Notes: generated by a model from the letters alone, not told the origin. Positions 11,590-22,650 are shown, numbered from the stretch's first letter. The stretch is DNA of 64,000 nucleotides from Panulirus ornatus (GCF_036320965.1 NC_092236.1:12409518-12473517); one strand, 5' to 3'. Translations and numbers: made by a program.

Positions 11590-11730
11590 TTTCTAAACGG
11601 CTTGACCCTTGGGATCAAGTGTTCCTCGGGTTTAATGGCCTCATGGCCTTTGACCCCGAGACCGTGCCAGGCCTTTGACCTTCACACGTTAAGGATTCAT
11701 AAGGTCAAAGGCCAGCCTCAAGAATCGTGC
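11590..11730. repeat. Family-D dispersed repeat with three DR1-like sites (D1)
   Basis: It contains TGGCCTTTGACCC (11644-11656), AGGCCTTTGACCT (11669-11681) and AGGTCAAAGGCCA (11702-11714). All are near-perfect direct repeats of AGGTCA spaced by one base, the first two on the minus strand. The same GACCCTTGGG and GGTCAAAGGCCAG blocks mark other family-D copies. The 40-bp array at 11741 begins directly after it. Confidence 0.6.
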
Positions 11731-11740
11731 TGTTTTTGAG

Positions 11741-12585
11741 CTCGTGAGGTTAATAAAGCTTAACTTCTTGGCTTATGGATGACGTGAAGTTAATAAAGTT
11801 TAACTGCCTGGCTTGTGACTGACGTGAAGTTAATAAAGTTGAACTTCTTAGCTTAAGATTGACGTGAAGTTAATAAAGTTTAACTGCCTGGCTTGTGACT
11901 GACGTGGTTAATAAAGTTGAACTTCTTGGCTTAAGATTGACGTGAAGTTAATAAAGTTGAACTTCCTGGCTTATGATTGACGTGAAGTTGATAAAGTTCA
12001 ACTTCCTGGATTATGATTGACGTGAAGTTAATAAAGTTTAATTTCCTGGCTTGTGACTGACGTGAAGTTAATAAAGTTGAACTTCTTGGCTTAAGATTGA
12101 CGTGAAGTTAATAAAGTTGAACTTCCTGGCTTATGATTGACGTGAAGTTGATAAAGTTCAACTTCCTGGATTATGATTGACGTGAAGTTAATAAAGTTTA
12201 ATTTCCTGGCTTGTGACTGACGTGAAGTTAATAAAGTTGAACTTCTTGGCTTAAGATTGACGTGAAGTTAATAAAGTTGAACTTCCTGGCTTATGATTGA
12301 CGTGAAGTTGATAAAGTTCAACTTCCTGGATTATGATTGACGTGAAGTTAATAAAGTTTAATTTCCTGGCTTGTGACTGACGTGAAGTTAATAAAGTTCA
12401 GTTTCTTGGCTTATGGATGACGTGAAGCTAATAAAGTTGAACTTCCTGGCTTATGATTGACGTGAAGTTGATAAAGTTCAACTTCCTGGATTATGATTAA
12501 CGTGAAGTTAATAAAGTTCAACTTCTTGGCTTATGGATGACGTAAAGTTAATAAAGTTGAACTTCCTGGCTCAAGGATGACAAAA
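11741..12585 (+). repeat. 40-bp minisatellite with a 160-bp higher-order repeat
   Basis: The monomer is GACGTGAAGTTAATAAAGTT plus GAACTTCCTGGCTTATGATT, about 21 copies. Four distinguishable monomers in fixed order form a 160-bp unit at 11941-12100, again at 12101-12260, and a third time to about 12400 before the order breaks. AATAAAG occurs in most monomers. Confidence 0.95.
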
Positions 12586-12639
12586 AAAACTTCCTTAGGG
12601 GGTTTTCTAAAACCGGGAGTATGGTGGTTTCTACAACCC

Positions 12640-12847
12640 GGGGTGCCTGGTTTCTAAAGCCTTTGACCACAGAAGTGTGAAACACACCTCCAAGTCTGAG
12701 CTACGATCATCAGCAGTGCAATGTGGTCTCCTTTGAAGAAGTAAGACGTTCTCTGACACAAGACTCTCCTCCTTCCGTCCACTGACAGTAATCCAACCTG
12801 GCCAAAGGTGACATTTTGATGACCAGGTCAAAGGTCACACATCATAT
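12640..12847. repeat. Family-D dispersed repeat with a perfect DR1 site (D2)
   Basis: AGGTCAAAGGTCA at 12825-12837 is an exact direct repeat of AGGTCA with a one-base spacer. GGCCAAAGGTGACA lies upstream, and CCTTTGACCACA at about 12660 is a further half-site pair. The copy runs straight into the 25-bp array whose unit AAGGGTCGTATGATCATCCTC resembles the family-D motif AAGGGTCGTACCGTCATGCTC. Confidence 0.6.
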
Positions 12848-13624
12848 AATTAAGGGTCGTATGATCATCCTCAATTAAGGGTCGTATGATCATCCTCAAT
12901 TAAGGGTCGTATGATCATCCTCAATTAAGGGTCGTATGATCATCCTCAATTAAGGGTCGTATGATCATCCTCAATTAAGGGTCGTATGGTCATCCTCAAT
13001 TAAGGGTCGTATGGTCATCCTCAATTAAGGGTCGTATGGTCATCCTCAATTAAGGGTCGTATGATCATCCTCAATTAAGGGTCGTCCTCAATTAAGGGTC
13101 GTATGATCATCCTCAATTAAGGGTCGTATGGTCATCCTCAATTAAGGGTCGTATGGTCATCCTCAATTAAGGGTCGTATGGTCATCCTCAATTAAGGGTC
13201 GTATGATCATCCTCAATTAAGGGTCGTATGGTCATCCTCAATTAAGGGTCGTATGGTCATCCTCAATTAAGGGTCGTATGGTCATCCTCAATTAAGTGTC
13301 GTATGGTCATCCTCAATTAAGGGTCGTATGATCATCCTCAATTAAGGGTCGTATGGTCATCCTCAATTAAGGGTCGTATGGTCATCCTCAATTAAGGGTC
13401 GTCCTCAATTAAGGGTCGTATGATCATCCTCAATTAAGGGTCGTATGATCATCCTCAATTAAGGGTCGTATGATCATCCTCAATTAAGGGTCGTCCTCAA
13501 TTAAGGGTCGTATGATCATCCTCAATTAAGGGTCGTATGGTCATCCTCAATTAAGGGTCGTATGGTCATCCTCAATTAAGGGTCGTATGGTCATCCTCAA
13601 TTAAGGGTCGTATGGTCATCGTCA
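12848..13624 (+). repeat. 25-bp minisatellite, about 31 copies, with 17-bp deleted units
   Basis: The unit is AATTAAGGGTCGTATGATCA plus TCCTC. Units differ mainly at one site (ATGATCAT or ATGGTCAT). Three units, near 13073, 13391 and 13482, lack exactly eight bases corresponding to ATGATCAT. The array probably grew from the family-D element at its left edge. Confidence 0.96.
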
Positions 13625-15190
13625 AGTGGTTAAACCATCTGTGAACCACCAGTAAAGCTGCGAGGGCCATTCGCAAAAGATCATCAGCAAACATGTAGAG
13701 GCTAGGGGTGGCCTGCAGGTCAAACTTAGCGTAAAATAAAGGAAATCAGATGTTCACAACAGGACAATATAACGGGTCAGTGAATGTCGGGAACATTGCA
13801 TGTAAAATATGTTTGAACCAATGGAGGAAGGAGCCTGAAACTATGAAGAAAAATGCATTGCTCACCGGCACTCTAAGGTAACTGAAAATATCAAGAAAAA
13901 AATGCATTACCCACTGACAACCTAAGTTAGCCATATGATACATCTCTATGGGTGAGTTGCAGCCCAGAGTGACAAAGGATAGATGTCTGCGGATAAGTAA
14001 CAGTCGATATATATAAAAAAAAAAAATCAATGATGGTTCATGATTTCAGAAAACCAACCCTGGGGTACGCCGAGCACCCTATAAAACATACAACATTCCT
14101 AATGTGGACGAAATGCGATTGAAATATACCCCCGTACCACAATATTCCACTGCCGTCTCCAACGATTTCCGCGTGGACATCACGACTGCAGATAAAAAGA
14201 GATAATAAATCGAGGGCTTCTTACGAGAGAGTTCGTGTGAGACAGAACGTAAGGCGGCCTCCAACCAAGAAGACGTCAGCGTGGATCTAGACTGCGAAAT
14301 ACATCCTATGTACACCCTCAGCGACAGCTTCCGCGCTGGGAGAGGAGGAGCGAATTCTGTCAACGCACCAAACACAGCACGGAAACAATCCAACCAACCC
14401 AGCGAGCCTGGTCGGTTGACATGGCATTGCATCTGAGTCCAGTGGAAGTGTGAGAACCTACCTCCCCAGGCAAGCACAGTAGAGTCAGGCCAACGATACA
14501 CAACGGCCCATTAGACTACTGGAAGGAGGACGAGGCGGGAGGGAGGAGTCATCAAGCCAGGTTGACCAGTACAGAACAAGATCCACGGTACAGAACAAGA
14601 TCAGGGTATATAACGCGAACAGCAAGAGAACAACATGGCAGGACGCAATATACTCCAACCCGTCGACTACGAGCGTTATTTGACAATGGACAATACCTCA
14701 GCGAGATTCAAGCAGGTGAGCAATTAACAGCGGGGTACAATTAAATTAAGGTTAGTATCCAATCATATTACGCAGCCCTTACGGTGATACAGCAGCTGGG
14801 AGAGGAGGGTGGGTTAGTGGTGGTGGGCTGGGTGCGGGAGGGGAGACGAACAACAATTACAGAGGATGTAACAGTTTACTCAACACTTAACTGCCGGTAA
14901 AATCCAAATTAATTGCACTGTCCATAAATACTCCATCCAGTTATTCGGAAATTCAACATTATTCCACTGAAAAAAACGTTATTCCATTGAAAAAAAAAAA
15001 ATTCCATTGAATAAAAAAAATATAGCGAAGAGTTTGGGGAAAAATAAATTCCATTCTCACACCTAACATCGATTACAGCAGGATTAGGTTCAAGGCAGAG
15101 CTATAAGTGGGTCGTGTATAATCATTTACGCTGCTGTAAATTGCACCAGCGCTGTGGAACCTGGGATAAAATAGTGAAATAAAGACCTGC
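13625..15190. other. Non-coding stretch, no gene supported
   Basis: A 140-codon minus-strand frame (14079-14501) and smaller frames exist, but none shows a recognised domain, codon bias or splice context. A small tandem pair (GTACAGAACAAGATC twice) lies at 14570-14605. Confidence 0.4.
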
Positions 15191-15196
15191 TTGCCT

Positions 15197-15914
15197 CAGT
15201 ATCCCTGGGACGTACTCAGTATACCTGGGATGTACTCAGTGTACCTGGGATGTACTCAGTATACCTGGGACGTACTCAGTATACCTGGGATGTACTCAGT
15301 ATACCTGGGATGTACTCAGTATACCTGGGATGTACTCAGTATACCTGGGACGTACTCAGTATACCTGGAACGTACTCAGTATACCTGGAACGTACTTAGT
15401 ATACCTGGGATGTACTCAGTATACCTGGGATGTACTCAGTATACCTGGGACGTACTCAGTATACCTGGAACGTACTCAGTATGCTTGGAACGTACTCAGT
15501 ATACTTGGGATGTACTCAGTATGCTTGAGACGTACTCAGTATACTTGGGACGTACTCAGTATACTTGGGACGTACTCAGTATACCTGGGACGTACTAAGT
15601 ATACCTGGAACGAACTCAGTATACCTGGAACGTACTCAGCATACCTGGGATATACTCAGTATACCTGGGACGTACTCAGTATACCTGGGATATACCCAGT
15701 ATACCTGGGACGTACTCAGTATACCTGGGACGTACTCAGTATACCTGGGATGTACTCAGTATACCTGGAACGTACTCAGTATACCTGGGACGTACTCAGT
15801 ATACCTGGGATATACCCAGTATACCTGGGACGTACTCAGTATACCTGGGACGTACTCAGTATACCTGGGACGTACCCAGTATACCTGGGATGTACTCAGT
15901 ATACCTGGAACGTA
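15197..15914 (+). repeat. 20-bp minisatellite, about 36 copies
   Basis: The unit is CAGTATACCTGGGACGTACT, kept in an exact 20-bp register across the array. The variable positions are GGGACG, GGGATG and GGAACG, and ACCTGG or ACTTGG. GTATAC and GTAC-type palindromes recur in nearly each unit. Frames with SVYLGRTQYTWDVLSIPGT text are artefacts. Confidence 0.97.
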
Positions 15915-16034
15915 TATATTTCTGAACGGTGGCGTAGTGTACAAAGGGGAAGGAGGGAGTGTGGATGGAAGGATATGGAAGGAACCTGAAGGTGCATGAA
16001 TTTGAGGAAGTAGGGGGGAAGACAGTGTTATGCC

Positions 16035-16135
16035 TGATCCCTGATGGACGACGGTGACGAACCCTTGAGCATGACGTAACGACCCTTAAGCACGACGGTA
16101 ACGACCCCTTGGGAGTGATAGCCTGGCCTGCCTGC
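16035..16135. repeat. Family-D dispersed repeat (D3)
   Basis: It contains GACGAACCCTTGAGCATGAC, ACGACCCTTAAGCACGACGG and GATAGCCTGGCCTG. The first two blocks are tandem versions of the family motif. It directly follows the 20-bp array. Confidence 0.55.
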
Positions 16136-16508
16136 CTGCCCTCTGACACAACGACTCGGTTATGGCTTGGGTTCATATCTAAAAGGGTCCAGACGTCGTG
16201 CTCAGGGAATCACGAAGATCCGGCTGAGCCAAGTCCTCACACACGTAAACAAATGATGACACCAACTTGCTTCATATCACCGAGAAAATGGATGACTGTC
16301 GGCAAATCATACAACGAGTACCAAAAAAAAAATACTTAGTTGAACTCCATTTGAAACGAAGGTATAAAAGTGAAATCTCATACCATAACAAACTGTTTCA
16401 CGTTCCGTCTTTAATAAAGGCTTGCCACAAATCTAAAATATTTCTAGGGTCAAATGTGATTAAAACCAATTATGGACTATTCTGAGAACGATATTGTATC
16501 TCTTACTG

Positions 16509-16511
<3 letters not shown>

Positions 16512-16566
<55 letters not shown>
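16512..16566. repeat. (TC)n microsatellite
   Basis: About 27 uninterrupted units. Confidence 0.97.
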
Positions 16567-16567
<1 letters not shown>

Positions 16568-16631
16568 AAACTTTAATTTCCCGGTCACGAGTTCGACCAC
16601 CTAGTGGGGCGGCTATTCTAACACGAGCTTC

Positions 16632-16747
16632 TTGTATCTCCCCCTGATAATGTGATTATTACACGAAAGTGCACTTGGGAACTTACCGTGTTTCATTTCC
16701 CCGTGGACTCATAGGAATATACTTGATCACGCGCTCAACAGTGATCT

Positions 16748-16750
<3 letters not shown>
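16632..16750 (+). mobile_element. Family-B dispersed repeat (B1)
   Basis: It reads CTCCCCCTGATAATGTGATT, ATTACACGAAAGTGCACTTG, GGAACTTACCGTGTTTCATT, CCCCGTGGACTCATAGGAAT, CTTGATCACGCG and then (TA)n. The same blocks occur at 41855-41990 (+), 41766-41832 (-) and 20798-20960 (-). It is non-coding and the element class is unknown. A family-A copy follows across the (TA)n. Confidence 0.8.

Positions 16751-16751
<1 letters not shown>

Positions 16752-16797
<46 letters not shown>
16752..16797. repeat. (TA)n microsatellite between B1 and A2
   Basis: About 23 units linking the family-B copy to the family-A copy. Confidence 0.97.
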
Positions 16798-16799
<2 letters not shown>

Positions 16800-17009
16800 G
16801 AGAAAGAATACTTCCCACGTATTCCTTGCGTGTCGTAGAAGGCGACTAAAAGGGGAGGGAGCGGGGTCTGGAAATTTTCCCCTTCCGTTTTTATTTTTCC
16901 AAAAGAAGGAACAGAGAAGGGACCAAGTGAGGATTTTCCATGTTAGGCTCAGTCCTCTGTTCTTAACGCTACCTCGCTAAAGCTGGAGACAGCGACAAAG
17001 TATAATAAA
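16798..17009 (+). mobile_element. Family-A SINE-like element (A2)
   Basis: Blocks in order: GGGAGAAAGAATACTTCCCA, CGTGTCGTAGAAGGCGACTA, AAAGGGGAGGGAGCGGG, TCCAAAAGAAGGAACAGAGA, CAGTCCTCTGTTCTTAACGC, then the terminal hairpin CGCT...AGCG (16967-16994) and ACAAAGTATAATAAAAG. The last ~50 bases match the 3' end of the LINE at 25271-26137, including CGCTACCTCGC and GGAGACAGCGACAAAGTATAA. No coding frame is present. Confidence 0.82.
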
Positions 17010-17047
17010 AGAGAGAGAGAGAGAAAAAAAAAATATATATATGTATG

Positions 17048-17131
<84 letters not shown>
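17010..17131. repeat. (GA)n, A-run and (TA)n tail of A2
   Basis: Seven GA units, ten A, then about 48 TA units with GT interruptions near 17043-17062. Confidence 0.96.
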
Positions 17132-17134
<3 letters not shown>

Positions 17135-17630
17135 CCAGAAGCACCGAAACATACAGAGGAACCCACATCCACAAACACACACATAAGCAAACGCAGTAGA
17201 GTTTCGCATGTATATTGTTCGTATCATGTGATGTACAAAGTTTCATGAGATTTTATTTTTCAAAACACAAACGACCAAATGGGCGATCGTGCCCCTGGCA
17301 CTATTGTTTATATCATCGCCAGCGTCATCAATGGAGTGGACCACCAATTAAAATTAACTACGGTGATTGGCTGATATTAAGCCAGTTCAATCCGTTTTCA
17401 TTATTCTCCGAATTGGTAATTGGATGACAATTATTTCATCCTATTTATCTTCGCAATGATTAATACTTTTTTAGAGAGAGAAATCCCTTATTTTGAGTTA
17501 AATGTTATATACATATATAAAAAAATATCACCAGACGTTTAATGTAAAACTTTATTCAGCATAACTTGAAATCTGTCCCACCATCAATATATCCCAATAC
17601 AATATGAATATATAATTTCCCGTACAATCC

Positions 17631-17632
<2 letters not shown>

Positions 17633-17694
<62 letters not shown>

Positions 17695-17716
17695 GCAGAT
17701 AGATAGATATACATAG

Positions 17717-17766
<50 letters not shown>

Positions 17767-17792
17767 GCAGATAGATAGATTGATAGATATAC

Positions 17793-17867
<75 letters not shown>

Positions 17868-17902
17868 GATAGGCAGATAGATAGATTGATATATATACAT
17901 AG

Positions 17903-17980
<78 letters not shown>

Positions 17981-18016
17981 AGATAGGCAGATAGATAGAT
18001 TGATAGATATACATAG

Positions 18017-18096
<80 letters not shown>
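17633..18096. repeat. Complex (GA)n/(GATA)n array with higher-order structure
   Basis: Long (GA)n runs are broken four times by nearly the same interruption, AGATAGGCAGATAGATAGAT with or without TGATAGATATACATAGATTG, at about 17690, 17762, 17868 and 17990. Repeated duplication of a GA-plus-GATA block explains it better than independent mutation. The frames it supports are not genes. Confidence 0.95.
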
Positions 18097-18098
<2 letters not shown>

Positions 18099-18099
18099 A

Positions 18100-18806
18100 A
18101 GGTGCCTCCTGTCTTCATGAAGGAATCAAGAATCAAACGCCACTAATGGTGTCATACGTCTTGCAATAACCCACTCAGTTACACCATGACGAGGAAGAAT
18201 ATACAACCGGCATTATGAGGAAAGGCCATCTTGGAGGGGGGGGTTTTTGGAGAGTGGCTCTCCAAGGCGGTAAACTATGCCAGGATACCTAACGGAGTAC
18301 TACCAGGGAGAAGATACACGTCAACATCATACAAGAAAAATCCCAGCTCTTATCATGGAGACACCGAATAGCCTTTTGCCTCTACCTCTCGAAAGCCACA
18401 CTGGCCATTTAGCATTACTTAGAACAAACGATATTCCTCGTGTAAGGCAGGCCTTCCCCCAGCCTGTGTGACACAATATATGCCTGGGGTGATTTAGTCT
18501 CAATAGCTCTCTCGAGATTAAAACTTGTTGACCAAAGTATTCAAGAAACTTGAGGGGAATCTCTGAGCTCCACACCAGCCAGGGAACCTACAGACGATCG
18601 AGTCGTGTATGTCATCTCTGTACATATATGTGACTATGTTCGTCATATGTGATAATGAAACAATGAAGTTTTGTATGATTCAAGGACAGGTGTACTCTAG
18701 TAGTCTGGGTTAATATTAAGATGCTAATCCACAGTGTGATCAAGTATAACCAAACAGGCTTGGTTTGTGATGCCGGAAGGGCAGACTGGCGTGGTCTGGG
18801 AGGTAG

Positions 18807-18845
<39 letters not shown>

Positions 18846-19865
18846 CGCCATGATCCGTAAGGCGTGGCGTTTGACTTGCCATTACGGGTCGGGTGAAAAG
18901 CCAGGTCAACGTATCTAACGAGCCTAAAAACTCCTTATACAAGTACAAATGCATAATTACCAATAACCAATTATAGAGCAATCATGGCTAAGGGGAATCG
19001 TTACATCACGTCCAACGATCGTACACGCTCTGTGCTCAAGGGTACCAGGTAAACGACGTAGCGGCGTTTCAGTCGTGACAACGCCCGACGTAACTTCACG
19101 CTGGCCTACCACAGATTGGCCACAATGCCGACCAAGTCATAAAGTTCCTGAAGCCGAGGTTGGTAGACAGTCGGGCTAGGCCTACCCAAAGGCAGGGCTG
19201 GGATGGTCGTCTAAGCCGACACCACCACCGCCGCTGAGCAGCCGAGTGCTGAGGGAATGAAGACAGGATATGACGTGCATGTTGATCCCGCTCCCGACAC
19301 TTAGCAAGATGAAGAACGTATGTCGGTGTGGCACACACACACACCCGTCCCTCCCCTCCAATACATCAACCCTTTACAAGAATCATTTCCCTGAAATCAT
19401 CACCGAAATAACAATAGAGAAAAATTGTTCGGGGGGTTATTCCTTGGTCCTGATGGATTAAAGTTGTTGACTTATGACGTGACGGGTACGTCTTCGTGTG
19501 TGATATCAGAGATATGGTGGAGGCAGCGAGGCAGGCCTAACGTACACAGCTATAAAAATTGTCAAGTGTGGGTTTTCCATAGGAATGGGTGCGGTAGGGG
19601 TGCTGGACAGCCTCCCTCCTTTACATGAGCCACACATACACACTCTCCCAACGCACTCACAATAGGCCGATATACGCAGAATACCTGAGGATGGTGGTGT
19701 TTTGAAGACATTTTCCTCTTCGACTGGTCGTTATGATTTAGTTACTCTACAGTAGACGACAGGACTAACACTCAAATCAACCAGCCAATACACTCACGTA
19801 CCTGCTCAGAAGTTATTGTCTGTCCCCAGTGATGTAATTGTCTGTGTGTCGCACAACTCTCAACC
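18100..19865. other. Non-coding stretch with a (CA)n block
   Basis: A (CA)n run of 18 units lies at 18808-18843. Otherwise there is no gene, tandem array or recognised element. A CpG-containing patch at 19010-19250 has no clear promoter motifs. Confidence 0.5.
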
Positions 19866-19869
19866 CATC

Positions 19870-20085
19870 AATCATGGCGGTATGACACTTGAAGCACGAA
19901 AGTACGACCCTTGAACACTGTGGAACGACCTCTCTGCAACGAGGCGTGACCAGTGACCTGTCCCTTAAAGGTGAAAGCGAAAGACTGGGGGGGGGTCATC
20001 ATAGCCAAAGGTCGTACCGTAGTCGTGGTCAAAGGTCGTACTATCATGCTCATGAGGTTACTGGTCATTACCATCAATCCACCAG
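19870..20085. repeat. Family-D dispersed repeat (D4)
   Basis: Tandem motifs (TATGACACTTGAAGCACGAA, GTACGACCCTTGAACACTG), then GACCAGTGACCTGTCCCTTA, then the inverted arm CAAAGGTCGTACCGTAGTCG and TGGTCAAAGGTCGTACTATC. The inverted arms give the palindromic layout seen in other copies. TGGTCAAAGGTCG is a DR1-like site. Confidence 0.65.
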
Positions 20086-20239
20086 TCTCCTGTTATAATC
20101 AAAATATAACGACTCACAAAACGACGCTTTCTGGAAACTCACGCCAACTCTAGAATCATTTGTTTTATCGAACACCCTCGCTTTTTTACGTGGGCTTTTG
20201 GTGTTCCTAAAGACATAAGGATTAGGGGGACCTGTTCAG

Positions 20240-20485
20240 TTTCCTTGAAGGCCAGTGGGCGAATCTTTGCTGATAATAGCATGTCAAACTCGAAGGCCAG
20301 TGAGCGACTCTGCTAATATCAGCTGCGTGTTAAACTTGAAGGCCAGTGGTCGACTTTCTGCTATTATTCATTAGTTGAACTCGAAAGCCAGCGGGAGATT
20401 CTTTGCTCCTAGTAGCATGTTAAACTTGAAGGCCAGTGAGCGACACTTTGCTACTGGTAACATGTCAAACCTGAAGACCATCCAA
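20240..20485 (+). repeat. Degenerate ~58-bp tandem repeat, about four copies
   Basis: The recurring blocks are AACTTGAAGGCCAGTGGGCG, CTTTGCT and TAGCATGT(C/T)AAAC, at intervals of about 55-62 bp. Divergence is high, so this is an old array. Confidence 0.8.
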
Positions 20486-20704
20486 GGACGGACCATTATC
20501 AGACCTCCCTTTTCCTCGTTCAACGAAGATCTGGAATTTCTGACCGTCTTTTGTCTTTACCTTGACTCTTCCTGCAACCTTCCCTCCTCTGACAGTTGGC
20601 TCTGAAAACACCTGGAGGAGCTCAAGTTAATCCCATCTGCATTATTTTGTAACATCGATCATCTTTCGCTCGAGCCATATCGGCTGCTAAAAAATAAATG
20701 AAAT

Positions 20705-20708
20705 TATA

Positions 20709-20797
<89 letters not shown>
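20705..20797. repeat. (TA)n microsatellite at the end of B2
   Basis: About 45 units with a GTG interruption near its left end. On the minus strand it forms the 3' extension of the family-B copy. Confidence 0.97.
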
Positions 20798-20800
<3 letters not shown>

Positions 20801-20960
20801 TCCACGGGGAAAATGAAACACGATAAGTCCCCAAGTGCACTTTCGTGCAATAATCACATCATCAGGGGAGACACAAGATAGAAATATAACAGTCAGTTGA
20901 TATACATCGAAGAGACGAAGCGAGGACGCCATTTGGTAAACATGTGATGTCCCAAATATA
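20798..20960 (-). mobile_element. Family-B dispersed repeat (B2)
   Basis: On the minus strand: GGCGTCCTCGCTTCGTCTCT, CGATGTATATCAACTGACTG, TCTCCCCTGATGATGTGATT, ATTGCACGAAAGTGCACTTG, CGTGTTTCATTTTCCCCGTG, GACTCA and then (TA)n. This is the longest copy at its 5' side. It shares the CGATGTATATCAACTGACTG block with the 41.8 kb copy. Confidence 0.8.
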
Positions 20961-21304
20961 TATATATTCGAATGATCGTCTCCATCTCGGGTGAGTCAAG
21001 CACTCACATCCTGGCTGGCGCAATACCGGCGTTAATCCCTCCCAAACCTTCACGAAATTAGCACTTACGTTAGAAGAAAAAAAAGAAAATATTCGTATCT
21101 CTATTCTGTCAAGATGTGGCTGGCGAATGGTAAAACTCAGGCGAATGCCATTACGACAATTAGACCTGCTTATGACTCCACTTACAGCCAGGCATAAAGC
21201 TCCACCCTTAACGGCCACCCGTCCTCAGCCAATCACAGGCTGACTCGGCATTACTGAGCCAATCACAACCCTCCTCCTCCTCCTCTCTTCATGTGCGTTA
21301 AGAT

Positions 21305-21375
21305 TGTTCCCCCCCCCCCCCATCCCCACCCCAACACCCCTTCTCTCTTACCCCCCCCCACCCCCCCTCCCCGTT
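21305..21375. other. C-rich tract, possible G-quadruplex on the minus strand
   Basis: Runs of 14, 8 and 7 C residues with shorter runs between them occur within 70 bases. The minus strand fits G3+N1-7 quadruplex rules easily. It lies at the left edge of a low-repeat, CpG-containing block. Confidence 0.7.
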
Positions 21376-21379
21376 CATA

Positions 21380-22130
21380 AGGCTTGAACGCCGGATATGA
21401 ATCTCGACTTTTAAGAGCTGACGTAAGTGTAAAACTGCAATTGGAGAATTTTCATTGGCCGCAGCGTTACCAGAGCGGCGGCGGGCCCGCTGCTCGAGAA
21501 GTAAGTACACATTTACCATAGATTACCAATAATGCCGCCGGCTTTACTGTTTTCATTTCCATCTGGGCGGCTGCGGTGACGGGCCTGAGTCAGCCGCTCT
21601 TAAGGGCGACGCGGCCACAGCCGCCTCCCTCTCTCGTCGACCATCAGCGACCGCCGCTCTTGTGTTGTTGGTGGGGGAAATCAATAGAGGCAGAAATCTC
21701 ATCGCCATAAGAGCCTTCGGATGGAAGCATCAAATCACAAGTGCCATGCATTTATTCATGAACCGCCATCATATCACAGCCCCAAAAACCAAAGAGCGTC
21801 TAGGGACCCAAACCAGGAGAGAGATGAGGGTGTCCTCGCCCTTACGACCACGGGACGTTAGAGGCCATTCTCGCTCTCCTGTCCCAAGCTAACGATGGGG
21901 CCTTTTAAAAGAACACTGGGTGAGATATAGAATTATGGTCGATCTGATACTCTCGTCTCTTTTTGTTTACACTCGGGAGATGAGGCTCCGCGGTTTTTGT
22001 CGGTAACGTGTCGACGACTCTGGGGAGGGGGATCCCTCAAGACACGCGCGAGTCCCCACCCAGCCAGGGGCGCGCCGCGCGCCCCTCACCACCAAATTCT
22101 CGCAGGCTTCTTTCTACCCAAGACGCTGCT
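21380..22130. promoter_or_regulatory. Low-repeat CpG-containing block, candidate regulatory element
   Basis: The block is free of microsatellites. It holds clustered motif-like sequence: TTTTCATTGGCCGC (CCAAT-type), TGAGTCAGC (AP-1/Maf-like, near 21587), CCGCCGGCTTTACTG, and CATTTATTCATGAACC (homeobox-like). No frame looks coding. The call rests on sequence texture and needs comparison with related genomes. Confidence 0.35.
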
Positions 22131-22519
22131 GCTGCCCTCCCCTAAACAAATTACAGATGGTAATGAATGAAATCCTTCAGTTTCATGTATCATTTTTCGT
22201 GAACTACTTTTTTTTCACCCCCCTCACTATCTCTGTTACTGGTGTTTTGAGAGGTATAAAGACACACATCACATGAGCCAAAGCCAAAGGAGATAGAAAT
22301 TCAGTCACTGCGACACATCTTCCTACAACAAGGACTCGCCAACGAGTCTTGATTCGACATGAAATGTTAAAAAAAAAAAATTCAGTGAAATGGGGAGTTT
22401 TCCTGACCAATATTACACACTAACTTAGCAAAAAAGAAAAAAAAACTCACTCCTCAGGGCTAAGTAACCGCCCGCGTTTAAGAAACATGGCTCATCACTG
22501 ACTAAGCCGTGGACACGAC

Positions 22520-22650
22520 GTTTGGGTATGATAACCTGGCCTTCAGAATGATCCCTCTGGGTCAGGAGGAAGGCCAAGAGCCATCATACCCAGGGGTCGT
22601 ACCGCCATCTTCGAGGGTCGTAACGACCAGCTCAAGGGGGAGTTAATCAT
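22520..22650. repeat. Family-D dispersed repeat (D5)
   Basis: GGTATGATAACCTGGCCTTC, GGAAGGCCAAGAGCCATCAT, CCCAGGGGTCGTACCGCCAT and GAGGGTCGTAACGACC match the right arm of other family-D copies. Confidence 0.6.

Noticed and set aside
14079..14501. A 140-codon minus-strand frame, the longest outside arrays on that side
   Set aside because: No recognised domain, no codon bias relative to the other strand and no splice or promoter signals; kept as unsupported.
15191..15999. Frames with YLGRTQYTWDVLSIPGT repeats
   Set aside because: Product of the exact 20-bp array read in rotating phase.
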